NCBI GenBank assembly: GCA_015709215.1
Contig: JACCQN010000001.1
Span: forward strand, 124,001 to 188,000
Source: Bacteroidales bacterium
GTDB taxonomy: Bacteria; Bacteroidota; Bacteroidia; Bacteroidales; F082
Direction: 5' to 3'
DNA length: 64,000 nt
The translations under genes were made by a program, and so were the position numbers. Shown here piece after piece: positions 1 through 9,553 of this stretch. The stretch's first letter is position 1. Every line of letters begins with the position of its first letter. The notes beneath the pieces are model-generated. The model did not search any database. It saw only the letters and a program-made list of their open reading frames with translations, and was not told where the DNA came from.

Positions 1-1
1 A

Positions 2-622
2 ATTCTGGTGCCACAAACAGAGGCTATTGATAAAACCATGGAAATCAGTAAGGATCAAATAGGAAGCAATGTGCTTGATGCCATCTCTAACGGCACAACA
101 GAAGGTCTGAAACTGGCTGCAAATGTTGCCGCTATGCTACTGGTTTTCATTGCTTTTATTGCAATGTTCAATTATATTTCCATCTGGATTGGTGATTTGA
201 TCGGTCTCAACGATTCCATTGCAGCAATTACAGATGGTCGTTATAATGAACTTTCGCTGCAGTTTATGTTAGGTTATATCTTTTCGCCCATCATGTGGCT
301 GATCGGCGTTAATGCACAGGATATTACTTATTTAGGTCGTTTACTAGGCGAAAAAATTATCATGACCGAATTTATTGGTTATGTAAGCCTTTCCGAACTC
401 AAAACAGCACAGGTGTTTGCCGATCCCAAGTCAGTTATCATGGCTACTTATATGCTGTGTGGTTTTGCCAATTTTGCATCAATTGGTATTCAGATTGGCG
501 GTATCGGATCATTAGCGCCCAATCAACGTATTACACTTTCAAAATATGGCTTGAAAGCATTGTTGGGAGGTACCCTGGCTTCTCTTATGTCGGCAACGAT
601 TGTAGGTATGTTATTGGGATAA
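2..622 (+). CDS. NupC-type nucleoside transporter, C-terminal part (5' end outside window)
   Basis: The reading frame is already open at base 2 and runs to a TAA at 620-622, so this is the last ~206 residues of a longer protein; full-length concentrative nucleoside transporters have about 400 or more. The visible part opens with a hydrophilic stretch containing LVPQTE, followed by hydrophobic membrane segments, and contains the C-terminal features of the CNT family: a glycine-rich run (CGFANFASIGIQIGGIG) and a final hydrophobic helix ending in GMLLG. The family imports nucleosides across the inner membrane, driven by H+ or Na+. It lies 31 bp upstream of thyA on the same strand, so a link to pyrimidine salvage and dTMP supply is plausible but inferred. 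The GTG at position 8 is not a real start. Substrate specificity cannot be read from this fragment. Confidence 0.85.
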   Translation: MLVPQTEAIDKTMEISKDQIGSNVLDAISNGTTEGLKLAANVAAMLLVFIAFIAMFNYISIWIGDLIGLNDSIAAITDGRYNELSLQFMLGYIFSPIMWLIGVNAQDITYLGRLLGEKIIMTEFIGYVSLSELKTAQVFADPKSVIMATYMLCGFANFASIGIQIGGIGSLAPNQRITLSKYGLKALLGGTLASLMSATIVGMLLG

Positions 623-653
623 AGATTAAATTAATTAATTAGATATCAGACTT

Positions 654-1478
654 ATGAAACAATATCACGCCCTGTTGAAACACGTTTTGGAACATGGAAA
701 CACCAAAGAAGACCGCACCGGAACAGGTACATTAAGTGTTTTCGGTTATCAAATGCGTTTCGATTTGCAAAAAGGATTCCCCGCTGTAACCACCAAAAAA
801 CTTCATCTTCGATCAATAATTCATGAACTGCTTTGGTTTTTGAGAGGTGACACCAATATTAACTATCTCAATAATAATAAAGTAACCATTTGGGATGAAT
901 GGGCAGATGAAAATGGCGATCTTGGACCGGTTTACGGAGCTCAATGGCGCAACTGGAACAATGAGGGTATTGATCAAATCAGCGAAGTGATCGAGAGTAT
1001 AAAAAATAATCCCGATAGCCGCAGGCATATTGTTGCTGCCTGGAATCCGTCCGTGCTTCCTGAACCCGGCAAGAGCTTTGCCGAAAATGTAGCCTACGGA
1101 AAAGCAGCCCTCCCACCCTGCCATGCCTGGTTTCAGTTTTATGTGGCCAACGGAAAATTATCCTGCCAGATGTATCAGCGCAGTGCCGACATCTTTTTAG
1201 GGGTTCCTTTTAATATTGCCTCTTACGCTTTGCTCACGATGATGATAGCACAAGTTACTGATTTGGAGCCGGGTGAGCTGATCATGAGTTTTGGTGACGC
1301 TCATATTTATGTAAATCATTTGCAGCAAGTTAACTTACAATTGAGTCGAAAACCCAAAAAACTTCCTAAAATGATCATCAATCCCAATGTAAAAGACATC
1401 TTTGCATTTCGTTTTGAAGATTTCGATTTACAACATTACGATCCTTATCCCGGGATTAAAGCTGATATCGCTGTATAA
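654..1478 (+). CDS. thyA: Thymidylate synthase
   Basis: A 274-residue protein, close to the usual ThyA length of about 264. It converts dUMP to dTMP using 5,10-methylene-tetrahydrofolate in the cytoplasm. Family signatures are plain: an early EDRTGTGT segment that binds phosphate, the [11 protein letters not shown] segment, and the catalytic cysteine in [13 protein letters not shown] at Cys156. Further on come [20 protein letters not shown] and the C-terminal [12 protein letters not shown], close to the usual ThyA ending. folA follows 10 bp downstream, which is the classic pairing: ThyA oxidises the folate to dihydrofolate and FolA reduces it back. The ATG at 654 gives an N-terminus that matches the family (MKQYHALL). 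Confidence 0.97.
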   Translation: MKQYHALLKHVLEHGNTKEDRTGTGTLSVFGYQMRFDLQKGFPAVTTKKLHLRSIIHELLWFLRGDTNINYLNNNKVTIWDEWADENGDLGPVYGAQWRNWNNEGIDQISEVIESIKNNPDSRRHIVAAWNPSVLPEPGKSFAENVAYGKAALPPCHAWFQFYVANGKLSCQMYQRSADIFLGVPFNIASYALLTMMIAQVTDLEPGELIMSFGDAHIYVNHLQQVNLQLSRKPKKLPKMIINPNVKDIFAFRFEDFDLQHYDPYPGIKADIAV

Positions 1479-1488
1479 AAATTAAAAA

Positions 1489-1989
1489 ATGCCGAAAAAA
1501 CCTGTGCTTTCTTTAATCGTAGCTATGGCTCAAAACCGCGCAATCGGACTCAACAATACTATGCCCTGGCATTTGCCGGCCGATCTGAAACGCTTTAAGA
1601 AACTCACCAGCGGTCATACTGTAATGATGGGACGCAAAACCTTTGAATCGCTTCCGAATGGTCCGCTTCCTAACCGTAGAAACATCATTATCAGTGAAAC
1701 CTTAAATCCTGTTCCATTGGGATGCGAAAAAGCTGAAAGCATCAGCGATGCACTTAGATTAGCAGAACATGATGAGGAAATTTTTATCATTGGCGGAGGC
1801 AGTATTTACGAGCAGTTTTTACCTAAGGCCGACAAACTCTATCTAACCATTATAGAAGCTGATTTTGAAGCTGATACCTATTTTCCGATCATCAACTTCA
1901 GAGATTGGGAATTAACAGAAAAAGAAGTGATGGACAATGATTTGCAGGCAAACTTCGTTTACAGATTTGAAACCTACGAAAGAAAATGA
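1489..1989 (+). CDS. folA: Dihydrofolate reductase
   Basis: 166 residues, typical for bacterial DHFR. It reduces dihydrofolate to tetrahydrofolate with NADPH. The sequence shows the N-terminal LIVAMAQNRAIG strand and Met20-type loop, NTMPWHLPADLKRFK carrying the active-site acidic residue, the cofactor-binding VMMGRKTFESL motif, and the IIGGGSIYEQFLP glycine motif near residues 100-115. It lies 10 bp after thyA, and its stop codon overlaps the start of the following lipoprotein gene (ATGATGA), so the group is probably one transcript. Nothing unusual was seen. Confidence 0.97.
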   Translation: MPKKPVLSLIVAMAQNRAIGLNNTMPWHLPADLKRFKKLTSGHTVMMGRKTFESLPNGPLPNRRNIIISETLNPVPLGCEKAESISDALRLAEHDEEIFIIGGGSIYEQFLPKADKLYLTIIEADFEADTYFPIINFRDWELTEKEVMDNDLQANFVYRFETYERK

Positions 1990-2870
1990 TGAAGTATAGA
2001 AAACCGACAATTACTTTTGGATTTACATTTTTGATTCTGACACTTTTATATTTTGCAAGCTGCAAAAAAGATAATAGCGAAACAGGAAATTATCAGGCAC
2101 AAGTAAGTGCTGCGCATAATCTTATTCTTCAAAAGCATAATGTGATCCAGATGACTATTGCCTATTTTAAGGCACTGAAAAATGAAAGTTTACAAACCTT
2201 CTCTTATGCTATCATTGACAGTACTGACGTTAGACTTACTATAAACCAAAACACTCAACTTTATACATTTTTACACACAATAAAATTAAACCCCATTTAT
2301 AATCGTTATATGGGTGGTACAGTTTTAGTACAAACTGATTCACTTCCTTTACAGCCAGGAGTTCAAGCTACATTTAGTTTTGAAAGTTTTCGTTATTACT
2401 CCAAAAAGGAATTCCCGCCAAATATGTTTTCTGCGCAGAATATTCAATTAGTGCTTACTGATGTAATAAATAACCATTACATTTTTGATCAATACCTGGA
2501 AAATATTGTCTTCACAGATACTTCCGGCTTACGAAACATAAGACTTGATGGCAACATCAGATACGACTGGGAAAAATGGCCTGGAAGCGAATACTTTTAT
2601 GATGAAAATGAAAAAATTATTATTTCAGCTGAGCTTTCATTTACAAATGATAACGGAGATAAGGTACAATTATCAACAACAGAAGATTACATTTTTACAC
2701 CAATGTGCGGAATATTAAAAGGCGGCCATGGTACATTCACCTTCCTTAATTTGGAGCCTGATAATGGCGCACTTTATTACGATAATCATGAAACATGCAA
2801 TATCCGTGGCAAAATGGAAATAGCTGATTTACCATTTTATCTAACTATTGATCAGTGGCTTATGAAATAA
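1986..2870 (+). CDS. Putative lipoprotein of unknown function
   Basis: 294 residues. The N-terminus is a lipoprotein signal: a short basic start (MMKYRKP), a hydrophobic core, and a lipobox ending in FASC at about residue 26, followed by KKD, a common arrangement in Bacteroidota surface or periplasmic lipoproteins. The rest is rich in beta-strand-like alternation with few charged clusters. I recognise no domain. The start overlaps the folA stop (ATGATGA), indicating translational coupling with folA, although a role in folate metabolism does not follow. It ends directly against the convergent gene that begins at 2871. Confidence 0.7.
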   Translation: MMKYRKPTITFGFTFLILTLLYFASCKKDNSETGNYQAQVSAAHNLILQKHNVIQMTIAYFKALKNESLQTFSYAIIDSTDVRLTINQNTQLYTFLHTIKLNPIYNRYMGGTVLVQTDSLPLQPGVQATFSFESFRYYSKKEFPPNMFSAQNIQLVLTDVINNHYIFDQYLENIVFTDTSGLRNIRLDGNIRYDWEKWPGSEYFYDENEKIIISAELSFTNDNGDKVQLSTTEDYIFTPMCGILKGGHGTFTFLNLEPDNGALYYDNHETCNIRGKMEIADLPFYLTIDQWLMK

Positions 2871-4148
2871 TCAAGTCTTTTGCTTCTTCTTTTTGGCTGC
2901 CGGAAACAGTATGTTATTCAGGATTAGGCGATAACCGGGCGAATTGGGAAACATATCCAGTTCGGTAGGCGGATCGCCAACCAAATGCTGATAATCTTCC
3001 GGATCGTGGCCACCAAAAAAAGTCCAGAAGCCATTGCCAAAATTTCCATGAATATAGCGATCTTCATTAAAAGCAAGGTTATCTCCTAAAACAATCACCT
3101 CCGATTTCACTAAATCTTTGTTGAAAGCCGTGGTTTGGCCCATAAACCCTTTGATCAGCTTTTCGTGATTTTGGGTTAGCATAGTTGGCACAGGATCCCA
3201 CTTGGCCGAAAAGTCGAACAAACTAAACACATCATTGGTTTCATTGATACTCCTTGACCTGTAATTCGTTACATCTATATCTGAGATTTCATATTCCTGT
3301 GGGTTCGTAGAAACTTTAAAATCCGTGAAGGCAACACAGTTGTCGTAATTAAGCATTTCGGGATGACCTGCACCAATGGGATCGCCATCATACATCACAT
3401 CGCAAATATCCAGGCCATCAGCCGCCAAAGCCACATCGTAGCTATCTGTAGCCGAACACATGGCAAACATATAGCCGCCACCGGCAACAAATTCCCTGAT
3501 TTTTTTTACCACCGCAAGCTTGAGCTGAGAAACCTTTTGAAAGCCGTGCCGTTCAGCAGTTTGCTGTTGCTTTTGCACATCTTCCTGATACCATGGAAAA
3601 TGCCTGTAACGAGCCCAAAACTTACCAAACTGACCTGTAAAATCCTCATGATGCAGATGAAGCCAATCATACATCGGCAGCACATCCGAGAGCACCTCAT
3701 CATCGTAAATAATGTCATAAGGTATCTCGGCATAGGTGAGCACGAGCGTTACGGCATCATCCCACGGAAGCTTGTTTTTGGGCGAATAAACGGCAATGCG
3801 GGGTACTTTCTGCAATTTCATCTCGTCCATATTCTTGCCCGGATCGGCAATATCCTGCAAAATGGCAGCTGCCTGCACATCGGCTATCACCTGATAACTC
3901 ACGTTACGCAGCTTACATTCTTTTTCGAACAAGGGATGATGCGGAATAAGGTAACTTCCGCCACGGTAATTAAGTAACCAACTGATTTCTATTTCTTTTT
4001 CGAGTACCCAATAAGCTACCCCATAAGCCTTAAGGTGATTGGTTTGGGTTTCGTCCATGGGTATCAGCAAATAAGACGCCCTGGAAATTCCAGGAATCAA
4101 AAACAAAAGGAGAACAATTAGTTTACTGTAGTGGCGAATCAGCTTCAT
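2871..4148 (-). CDS. Conserved secreted protein (usually auto-labelled asparagine synthetase B)
   Basis: 425 residues with a signal peptide (about residues 1-24, cleaved near SRA/SY). From memory, close homologues are common in Bacteroidales, share the phrases LIPMDETQTNHLKAYG, LLNYRGGSY and YSPKNKLPWDDAVTLVLTYA, and are often named asparagine synthetase B by automatic pipelines. The sequence shows no glutaminase or ATP-pyrophosphatase motifs, and it carries an export signal, so that name is probably wrong. The pattern (HLHHEDFTG, GGGYMFAMCSATDS, YIHGNFGNGFWTFFGGHDPED) looks like an exported protein with a glutamine-amidotransferase-like fold, which is inference. A good -33/-7 promoter lies just upstream at 4199-4169. 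The function is unknown. Confidence 0.75.
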   Translation of the reverse strand: MKLIRHYSKLIVLLLFLIPGISRASYLLIPMDETQTNHLKAYGVAYWVLEKEIEISWLLNYRGGSYLIPHHPLFEKECKLRNVSYQVIADVQAAAILQDIADPGKNMDEMKLQKVPRIAVYSPKNKLPWDDAVTLVLTYAEIPYDIIYDDEVLSDVLPMYDWLHLHHEDFTGQFGKFWARYRHFPWYQEDVQKQQQTAERHGFQKVSQLKLAVVKKIREFVAGGGYMFAMCSATDSYDVALAADGLDICDVMYDGDPIGAGHPEMLNYDNCVAFTDFKVSTNPQEYEISDIDVTNYRSRSINETNDVFSLFDFSAKWDPVPTMLTQNHEKLIKGFMGQTTAFNKDLVKSEVIVLGDNLAFNEDRYIHGNFGNGFWTFFGGHDPEDYQHLVGDPPTELDMFPNSPGYRLILNNILFPAAKKKKQKT

Positions 4149-4168
4149 TATTCAGAAAGATTTAAACT

Positions 4169-4199
4169 ACAAAACTACAATTCTGCTGCTTATAACAAA
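4169..4199 (-). promoter_or_regulatory. Bacteroidota-type promoter for the secreted protein at 2871-4148
   Basis: On the minus strand TTTG (4199-4196) is followed after 18 bases by TAGTTTTGT (4177-4169), a full match to the Bacteroidota -7 consensus TAnnTTTGY with its -33 TTTG. The ATG lies about 20 bases downstream. Confidence 0.6.
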
Positions 4200-4258
4200 C
4201 CTTAACGCATCAAATCAAATGTTAAACAGACTTAAATCTCAACTTTCTGTTTATGCGA

Positions 4259-4357
4259 TTAGATAATAAGTTTGCCCTCTGTTTGAGCTTTCGTTGATTG
4301 TAAGATAAACCCTGCCATGAAAATCAGCACAAATTGAACAGTTTGGTTTTTCATCAT
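4259..4357 (-). pseudogene. Orphan signal peptide / truncated secreted-protein remnant
   Basis: This 32-codon minus-strand frame encodes a convincing Sec signal peptide: MMKNQ start, hydrophobic core (VLIFMAGFIL), then STKAQ, a standard signal peptidase I site. It is followed by only seven residues before a TAA. Bacteroidota secreted proteins very often begin like this, so the simplest reading is the 5' end of a gene whose body has been lost; a real micro-peptide is possible. The rest of the 4149-4523 gap holds only the two promoters listed. Confidence 0.3.
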
Positions 4358-4450
4358 TGTATAATTTAGATCACGTTGTTTACGAGCCCAACTATACAAA
4401 AAGCCCTGTTTTTATTAGGCTTATAGAACTTTTCTTATCTAAAAAAACCT

Positions 4451-4458
4451 TACCTTTG
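4451..4458 (+). promoter_or_regulatory. Candidate -7 box for gcvT
   Basis: TACCTTTG matches TAnnTTTG, 65 bases before the gcvT ATG. No clear -33 TTG at the right distance, so this is tentative. Confidence 0.4.
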
Positions 4459-4523
4459 AACCATATAACTCATGCCCCATTTCGGGTATTTAATTATTTA
4501 ATCTTCAGTAAATTACAAATATT

Positions 4524-5612
4524 ATGAAGCAAACAGCATTAAACCGTATGCACCACGAAATGGGTGGGAAAATGGTTGAATTTGCAGGCTTTGAAATGCC
4601 TGTTCAGTTTGAAGGCATCAATATAGAACATGAAACCGTGCGCAATGCGCTAGGCGTTTTTGATGTGTCGCATATGGGCGAGTTTTGGGTTGAGGGGCCT
4701 AAAGCCTTCGAACTGGTGCAAAGAATTACTTCAAACGATGTGGCTTCACTCTACGATGGAAAAGTGCAATACAGCTGCTTCCCAAATGGCGAAGGTGGTA
4801 TTGTGGATGACTTGCTGGTTTACCGCTTTAATGCTGAAAAATATTTATTGGTTGTAAATGCTGCCAATATCGACAAGGATTGGAACTGGGTGGTTAAACA
4901 TAATATACACAATGCCCAAATCAGCAATGCTTCCGACAGCACCTCACAATTGGCCATACAAGGCCCTAAAGCATTGGAAGCCATGCAATCGCTTACGACT
5001 ACTCCAATCACCAACATGAAATACTACACCTTTAAAATAGTGGAATTTGCGGGTGTTAAAGACGTTTTGCTCTCTACCACCGGCTATACCGGATCAGGTG
5101 GATGCGAGATTTATTTCAAGAATGAAGACGCCGAAAAAATCTATCAAGCCGTATTGCAAGCCGGTGCTGATTTTGGCATCAAACCTATTGGACTGGCAGC
5201 AAGGGATACCCTTCGGCTCGAGATGGGATTCTGTCTATACGGCAACGATATCAACGACAGCACCAGCCCGATAGAAGCCGGATTGGGCTGGATCACAAAA
5301 TTTACAGACGGCAACGACTTTATCGACCGCCCGTTCCTCGAAAAACAAAAAGCCGAGGGCACTAGCAGGCAACTCAAAGCTTTCGAAATGATTGACAAAG
5401 GCATCCCAAGACAGCACTACGAAGTGTTTAACGAAAATGATGAAGTGATTGGCGAGGTAACTTCCGGAACCATGTCGCCCATGCTCAAAAAAGGCATTGG
5501 TATGGCCTATATCAATAAGCCATTCACTAATTTAGGCACTCAGATTTTTATCAAGGTACGCGATAAAAAACTGGCCGCAGAAATTGTAAAACTGCCTTTT
5601 TACAAAGGTTAA
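4524..5612 (+). CDS. gcvT: Aminomethyltransferase, glycine cleavage system T protein
   Basis: 362 residues, essentially the family length. GcvT takes the aminomethyl group from lipoylated H protein and passes the carbon to tetrahydrofolate, releasing ammonia and giving 5,10-methylene-THF, the cofactor used by thyA 3 kb away. Seen in the sequence: the N-terminal [30 protein letters not shown], the folate-site loop region [23 protein letters not shown], and the C-terminal barrel domain with [21 protein letters not shown]. gcvH and gcvP are not next to it, so the system is dispersed. A strong terminator follows at 5627-5658, so it is probably transcribed alone. Confidence 0.95.
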   Translation: MKQTALNRMHHEMGGKMVEFAGFEMPVQFEGINIEHETVRNALGVFDVSHMGEFWVEGPKAFELVQRITSNDVASLYDGKVQYSCFPNGEGGIVDDLLVYRFNAEKYLLVVNAANIDKDWNWVVKHNIHNAQISNASDSTSQLAIQGPKALEAMQSLTTTPITNMKYYTFKIVEFAGVKDVLLSTTGYTGSGGCEIYFKNEDAEKIYQAVLQAGADFGIKPIGLAARDTLRLEMGFCLYGNDINDSTSPIEAGLGWITKFTDGNDFIDRPFLEKQKAEGTSRQLKAFEMIDKGIPRQHYEVFNENDEVIGEVTSGTMSPMLKKGIGMAYINKPFTNLGTQIFIKVRDKKLAAEIVKLPFYKG

Positions 5613-5626
5613 GTAAAATATTCATC

Positions 5627-5658
5627 AAAATGCGGGTAAGCCATTGCCCGCATTTTTT
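5627..5658 (+). terminator. Rho-independent terminator of gcvT
   Basis: Perfect 10-bp arms (AAAATGCGGG, 5627-5636; CCCGCATTTT, 5647-5656) around a 10-base loop, ending in a run of T. It sits 15 bases after the gcvT stop. Confidence 0.85.
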
Positions 5659-5697
5659 GTGCCCGTCGCAAACGACTACCCCTATCAAATTCTTTAG

Positions 5698-5706
5698 TAG
5701 TTTTGC
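5698..5706 (+). promoter_or_regulatory. -7 promoter box for dipeptidyl-peptidase III
   Basis: TAGTTTTGC is a full match to TAnnTTTGY, placed 20 bases before the ATG at 5727. It implies a very short leader and argues against the TTG at 5703 as a start. No convincing -33 TTG was found. Confidence 0.5.
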
Positions 5707-5726
5707 AGCTTAAACAAAAACAGCCC

Positions 5727-7709
5727 ATGTCAAACGAAACTGTAACAGACTTCAAGTGGCAAACTGAACAATTTGCCGATATTCGCATATTGCGCTATCA
5801 GATCAATGGCTTTGAAAAACTCAGCCTCAACCAGAAAATCTTCACCTGGCACTTGTATCAGGCTGCCCTCGCCGGGCGCGATTTGATCTATGATCAAAAC
5901 TACAAATACAATCTTATTATTCGCAACAGCCTGGAAGCCGTCTATCAGCATTATGAAGGCAAAAAAAATGATGAAAACTGGGCTCATTTCGTTACCTATC
6001 TCAAGCGGATTTGGTTTTCGAATGGCATCCACCATCACTATTCGATGGAAAAATTTTTTCCGTCTTGTACCGAAAACTGGTTAAAAAGCGCTTTGAACAG
6101 TTTGGATGAATCCCAACTTCCAATTCCAGTTTATCAACATAAAAATGATTTTGTTGATTGGCTTACCGACATCATTTACAATCCCGAAATAGCTCCAAAG
6201 AGACTTAATCAGGACGAAGGGGCTGATCATGTGGCCCAATCGGCATGTAATTTTTATGATGGCTTAAACCAGCAGGAAGCAGAAGATTTTTATGCAAAGA
6301 AAAAACAGCCTGATGAAAATGAACCATTGTGGCATGGACTGAATACCAGATTAGTAAAAAGAAATGGTGAGATAAAAGAAGAAGTTTATAAGTCGGATGG
6401 TTGCTATGGGAAAGCAATCCGCAAAATTGTTGTGTTCCTCGAAAAGGCAAAAGATTTTGCCGAAAACGAAACACAACAAGCCATCCTGGAAAAGTTGATT
6501 CAGTTTTACGAAACCGGCGATTTGAAAACGTTCAATGAATACAACAAGCTTTGGGTTCAGGATACCGATTCAGTAATTGATCTGGTTCATGGTTTCATCG
6601 AAGTGTATGGCGATCCGCTTGGACGACACGCCACTTTCGAATCTGTCCTTTCTATGAGAGACGAGGAAGCCACCCAGCGTTTTGGAAAAATCAGCGAGCT
6701 GGCCCCATGGTTCGAGGCAAATTCTCCTATTGATGAGGCGCACAAACGCAAAGAACCGAAAGGCGTGAGCTACAAAGTGATACAGGTGATTGTCGAAAGC
6801 GGCGATTGCAGCCCCTCCTCTCCTATCGGCATCAACCTTCCCAATGCCGACTGGATCAGAGAGCGTTACGGATCAAAATCTGTTTCGCTGGGAAATATAG
6901 AAGATGCTTACGAAAACGCTTCTCATAGCACTGGCTCAATTGAAGAATTTTACTTACCTGAACAGCAACAAAGAATCAAAACATTCGGCGCACTGGCTTC
7001 TAAAATTCATACCGGACTTCATGAGGTGATTGGACATGGCAGCGGGCAGCTTATCCCTGGCGTACCGAGCCCCAAAGAAAGCTTGAAAAGTTATGCCAAC
7101 ACTTTAGAAGAAGCGCGTGCCGATCTGGTTGCGCTTTATTATATGCTGGATGAAAAGCTTATCGAAGAAAGATTTATGGAGAGCCTTGAAACCGGTAAAG
7201 CAGAGTACGACAGCTTTTTCCTCAACGGATTGATGCGACAGCTGGTACGCTTGGAACCCGGGCAACAACTCGAAGAAAGCCATATGCGCAACAGACAGCT
7301 CATCGCAAAATGGGTTTTTGAAAAAGCAGCTCCGGAAAGGATAATAGAAATGCTGGTTATCAACAATAAAACCTATATCCGCATCAATGATTACGAAAAA
7401 ACCAGAATTCTTGTTGGTGAACTCTTGCGCGAAGTACAGCGAATCAAATCAGAAGGCGATTATCAGGCAGCCAAGGCTTTGGTTGAAGGTTATGGCGTAA
7501 AAGTTGATCAGCAGCTTCATCAGGAAGTTTTGGAAAGGTGGAAAAAACTTGGCATAGCGCCATTCGCTGGCTTTATCAATCCACAACTCGAGAAGGTTTG
7601 CGACAATGGCCGGATTGGTGACATCCGTATCATCTACCCGGAAGATTTCGCTGCGCAGATGCTTTATTATTCAAGTCATTTTGCGTTTTTACCGGCTTTG
7701 AATGATTAA
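5727..7709 (+). CDS. Dipeptidyl-peptidase III (M49 zinc metallopeptidase)
   Basis: 660 residues from the ATG at 5727. The frame is open eight codons further upstream to a TTG, but that lies inside the promoter box. M49 enzymes remove N-terminal dipeptides from short peptides. The diagnostic HEXXGH zinc motif is present (His432, Glu433, His437, in HEVIGHGSGQL), and the second motif supplying the other zinc ligand is EEAR at 461-464, followed by ADLVALYYM. The length matches Bacteroidota DPP III of about 675 residues. No signal peptide is visible, so a cytoplasmic role in peptide catabolism is likely. It is a single-gene unit with its own promoter and a terminator shared with the convergent rnf operon. 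Confidence 0.92.
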   Translation: MSNETVTDFKWQTEQFADIRILRYQINGFEKLSLNQKIFTWHLYQAALAGRDLIYDQNYKYNLIIRNSLEAVYQHYEGKKNDENWAHFVTYLKRIWFSNGIHHHYSMEKFFPSCTENWLKSALNSLDESQLPIPVYQHKNDFVDWLTDIIYNPEIAPKRLNQDEGADHVAQSACNFYDGLNQQEAEDFYAKKKQPDENEPLWHGLNTRLVKRNGEIKEEVYKSDGCYGKAIRKIVVFLEKAKDFAENETQQAILEKLIQFYETGDLKTFNEYNKLWVQDTDSVIDLVHGFIEVYGDPLGRHATFESVLSMRDEEATQRFGKISELAPWFEANSPIDEAHKRKEPKGVSYKVIQVIVESGDCSPSSPIGINLPNADWIRERYGSKSVSLGNIEDAYENASHSTGSIEEFYLPEQQQRIKTFGALASKIHTGLHEVIGHGSGQLIPGVPSPKESLKSYANTLEEARADLVALYYMLDEKLIEERFMESLETGKAEYDSFFLNGLMRQLVRLEPGQQLEESHMRNRQLIAKWVFEKAAPERIIEMLVINNKTYIRINDYEKTRILVGELLREVQRIKSEGDYQAAKALVEGYGVKVDQQLHQEVLERWKKLGIAPFAGFINPQLEKVCDNGRIGDIRIIYPEDFAAQMLYYSSHFAFLPALND

Positions 7710-7715
7710 TTAAAA

Positions 7716-7750
7716 GAAAAAAGGCCTGCCGAAGTGGCAAGCCTTTTTTC
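7716..7750. terminator. Bidirectional terminator between DPP III and rnfA
   Basis: Arms GAAAAAAGGC (7716-7725) and GCCTTTTTTC (7741-7750), extended inward by TGCC/GGCA. There are A runs before and T runs after, so it works for both converging transcripts. Confidence 0.85.
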
Positions 7751-7768
7751 TTTCGATCAAAATAGAAT

Positions 7769-8341
7769 CTACACAATTCCCGTAAATCCCATAAAGGCAA
7801 GAGCCAAAATACCAGCTGTTACGAGGGCTATTGGCACACCGCGCATACCACTTGGCACTTCCATCAAATCCAGGTGCTCGCGGATACCAGCAAAAATAAC
7901 CATCGCCAGTGCAAAACCAGTTGCATTTGAGATGGCATAAACAACACCTTCCAACAAGTTAAAGTCTTTTTGAATGGTGAGAATGGCCACACCAAGCACG
8001 GCACAATTAGTGGTGATCAGTGGCAAGAAAACTCCAAGCGCACCATAAAGAGCCGGACTTACCTTTTTCAAAATGATTTCAACCATCTGCACCAATGAAG
8101 CAATTACAAGGATAAAAGCTATGGTTTGGAGAAACTGTATTCCCAAAGGGGCTAGCACATAAGTTTGGATCAACCAGGTAACAATGGTGGCAAGTGTCAT
8201 TACAAAAAGCACTGCACCGCCCATACCCATTGAAGTGGAAAGTTTATTGGAAACACCAATAAAGGGACAAATACCCAGAAACTGTGCCAACACAATATTA
8301 TTGACAAAGATGGCTGATATGATAATAATGATATATTCCAT
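7769..8341 (-). CDS. rnfA: Rnf complex subunit RnfA
   Basis: 190 residues, six hydrophobic segments, close to RsxA/RnfA size (about 193). RnfA is one of the paired membrane subunits, with RnfE, that form the ion path of the Rnf complex, which couples electron flow between reduced ferredoxin and NAD+ to Na+ or H+ transport. Family segments seen: NNIVLAQFLGICPFIGVSNK with its conserved cysteine, TTNCAVLGVAIL with the matching cysteine on the inverted repeat, and the C-terminal IREHLDLMEVP. It is the last gene of the operon, 11 bp after rnfE, followed by the bidirectional terminator. Confidence 0.95.
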   Translation of the reverse strand: MEYIIIIISAIFVNNIVLAQFLGICPFIGVSNKLSTSMGMGGAVLFVMTLATIVTWLIQTYVLAPLGIQFLQTIAFILVIASLVQMVEIILKKVSPALYGALGVFLPLITTNCAVLGVAILTIQKDFNLLEGVVYAISNATGFALAMVIFAGIREHLDLMEVPSGMRGVPIALVTAGILALAFMGFTGIV

Positions 8342-8352
8342 GGCTTATCAGA

Positions 8353-8943
8353 TTATTTTTTCGACTTATTCAGTTTGTTAGACAGCGCAATGAGGTAACC
8401 TAAAGCGATAAAGGCACCAGGAGCCAATACAAAAACGAGCATCAGATCGCCTGGGATCAATTTGATGTTGAAGATTGCTCCGCTTCCTAGAAGCTCTCTC
8501 ACACCACCCAAAATAGTAAGTGCAAAGGCAAATCCTAATCCCATCCCCAGCCCGTCAACTATTGAAGCGCCAATTCCATTTTTGGAGGCAAAAGCTTCTG
8601 CCCTTCCAAGTACAATACAGTTCACAACAATCAATGGGATAAATAAACCCAATTGCTCAAACAAAGCTGGTGCATAAGCTTGCATCAACAATTCAACGAT
8701 GGTTACAAATGAAGCAATAATCACAATAAAGCTGGGGATGCGTACTTTATCCGGAATAAAATTTTTAATCACCGAAACAACCAGATTCGACATCACTAAT
8801 ACAAAAGTGGTAGCCAGTCCCATTCCAAGGCCGTTGATGGCACTTGTGGTCACGCCAAGTGTAGGGCAAAGCCCGAGTAACAATACGAATACCGGATTTT
8901 CTTTGACAAATCCTTTGGTAAAATTCTTGAGGTTCTTATTCAT
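8353..8943 (-). CDS. rnfE: Rnf complex subunit RnfE
   Basis: 196 residues, homologous in layout to RnfA and predicted to pack against it in inverted orientation. The sequence shows [21 protein letters not shown] near the start and [18 protein letters not shown] in the middle, both with the conserved cysteines of the family, and about six membrane spans. The C-terminus is basic (NKLNKSKK). Its ATG overlaps the rnfG stop by one base, a sign of coupled translation. Whether this complex pumps Na+ or H+ cannot be told from the sequence. Confidence 0.95.
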   Translation of the reverse strand: MNKNLKNFTKGFVKENPVFVLLLGLCPTLGVTTSAINGLGMGLATTFVLVMSNLVVSVIKNFIPDKVRIPSFIVIIASFVTIVELLMQAYAPALFEQLGLFIPLIVVNCIVLGRAEAFASKNGIGASIVDGLGMGLGFAFALTILGGVRELLGSGAIFNIKLIPGDLMLVFVLAPGAFIALGYLIALSNKLNKSKK

Positions 8944-9527
8944 TATTTGGTTCCTCCCTGATTTGCTTGATAAGTTTCATAGGCTCGTTTCACAGCATCC
9001 GTATAAGCACGTGAGCTAATTGTTGCAGCAGTAATAGCATCCACATCTCCGCCATCTTTAGTCACTGCAAGTTTAAATGAACCTGGATTTTTCCCGTTAA
9101 ACTGCTCACTCCAGGACGATTTATTTTTTTGCATCTTATCGCCAAGCCCCGGAGTCTCTTTGTGTTCGAGTACCGAAATATTATTAATTGATCCGTCGGG
9201 CAATAAGCCAACCATCAATCTGATGTTACCTCCAAAGCCCTTATTTGTGAAAGAGCTGATAGCCACACCCACAAACTGATCGTTTTGATAAGCCAAATTA
9301 AACTGTAAGCTGTCATCCTCCCAGGCGGATTTCACTTGCAGCACTTCCAGCCGGTCAAATGCAGGCAATACTGCTTTTATTGCCGCCTCCTGCTTGGCTT
9401 TTTTGGCCAGAGCTATTGGTTCTTTAGTAAGGTTGAACACCATCCCAAGGGAAAAAGCTGCCACTGTTGAGATTAACAGCAGCGTACTTACCATATTGAA
9501 AAATGAAGATTCTTTCTTTTCAGCCAT
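8943..9527 (-). CDS. rnfG: Rnf complex subunit RnfG (FMN-binding)
   Basis: 194 residues with one N-terminal membrane anchor (about 12-30) and a large exported FMN domain. In this family FMN is bound covalently through a threonine in a S/D-G-A-T-x-T/S type motif; here the corresponding stretch is [13 protein letters not shown] near residues 165-177, with the threonine of AATIS as the expected attachment site. The glycine after the first threonine is replaced by alanine relative to the usual TGAT form, a small variation. [11 protein letters not shown], another family hallmark, is present. It overlaps rnfE by one base and lies 26 bp after rnfD. Confidence 0.93.
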   Translation of the reverse strand: MAEKKESSFFNMVSTLLLISTVAAFSLGMVFNLTKEPIALAKKAKQEAAIKAVLPAFDRLEVLQVKSAWEDDSLQFNLAYQNDQFVGVAISSFTNKGFGGNIRLMVGLLPDGSINNISVLEHKETPGLGDKMQKNKSSWSEQFNGKNPGSFKLAVTKDGGDVDAITAATISSRAYTDAVKRAYETYQANQGGTK

Positions 9528-9553
9528 AACTGCTAACTTAAGATGTTTTTTAT

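Noticed and set aside
8-622. GTG at position 8 as the start of a complete 204-residue protein
   Set aside because: The frame is open to the window edge and the visible sequence is only the C-terminal half of a nucleoside transporter.
5703-5726. TTG start eight codons upstream for dipeptidyl-peptidase III
   Set aside because: It lies within the promoter's -7 box; the ATG at 5727 is the better start.
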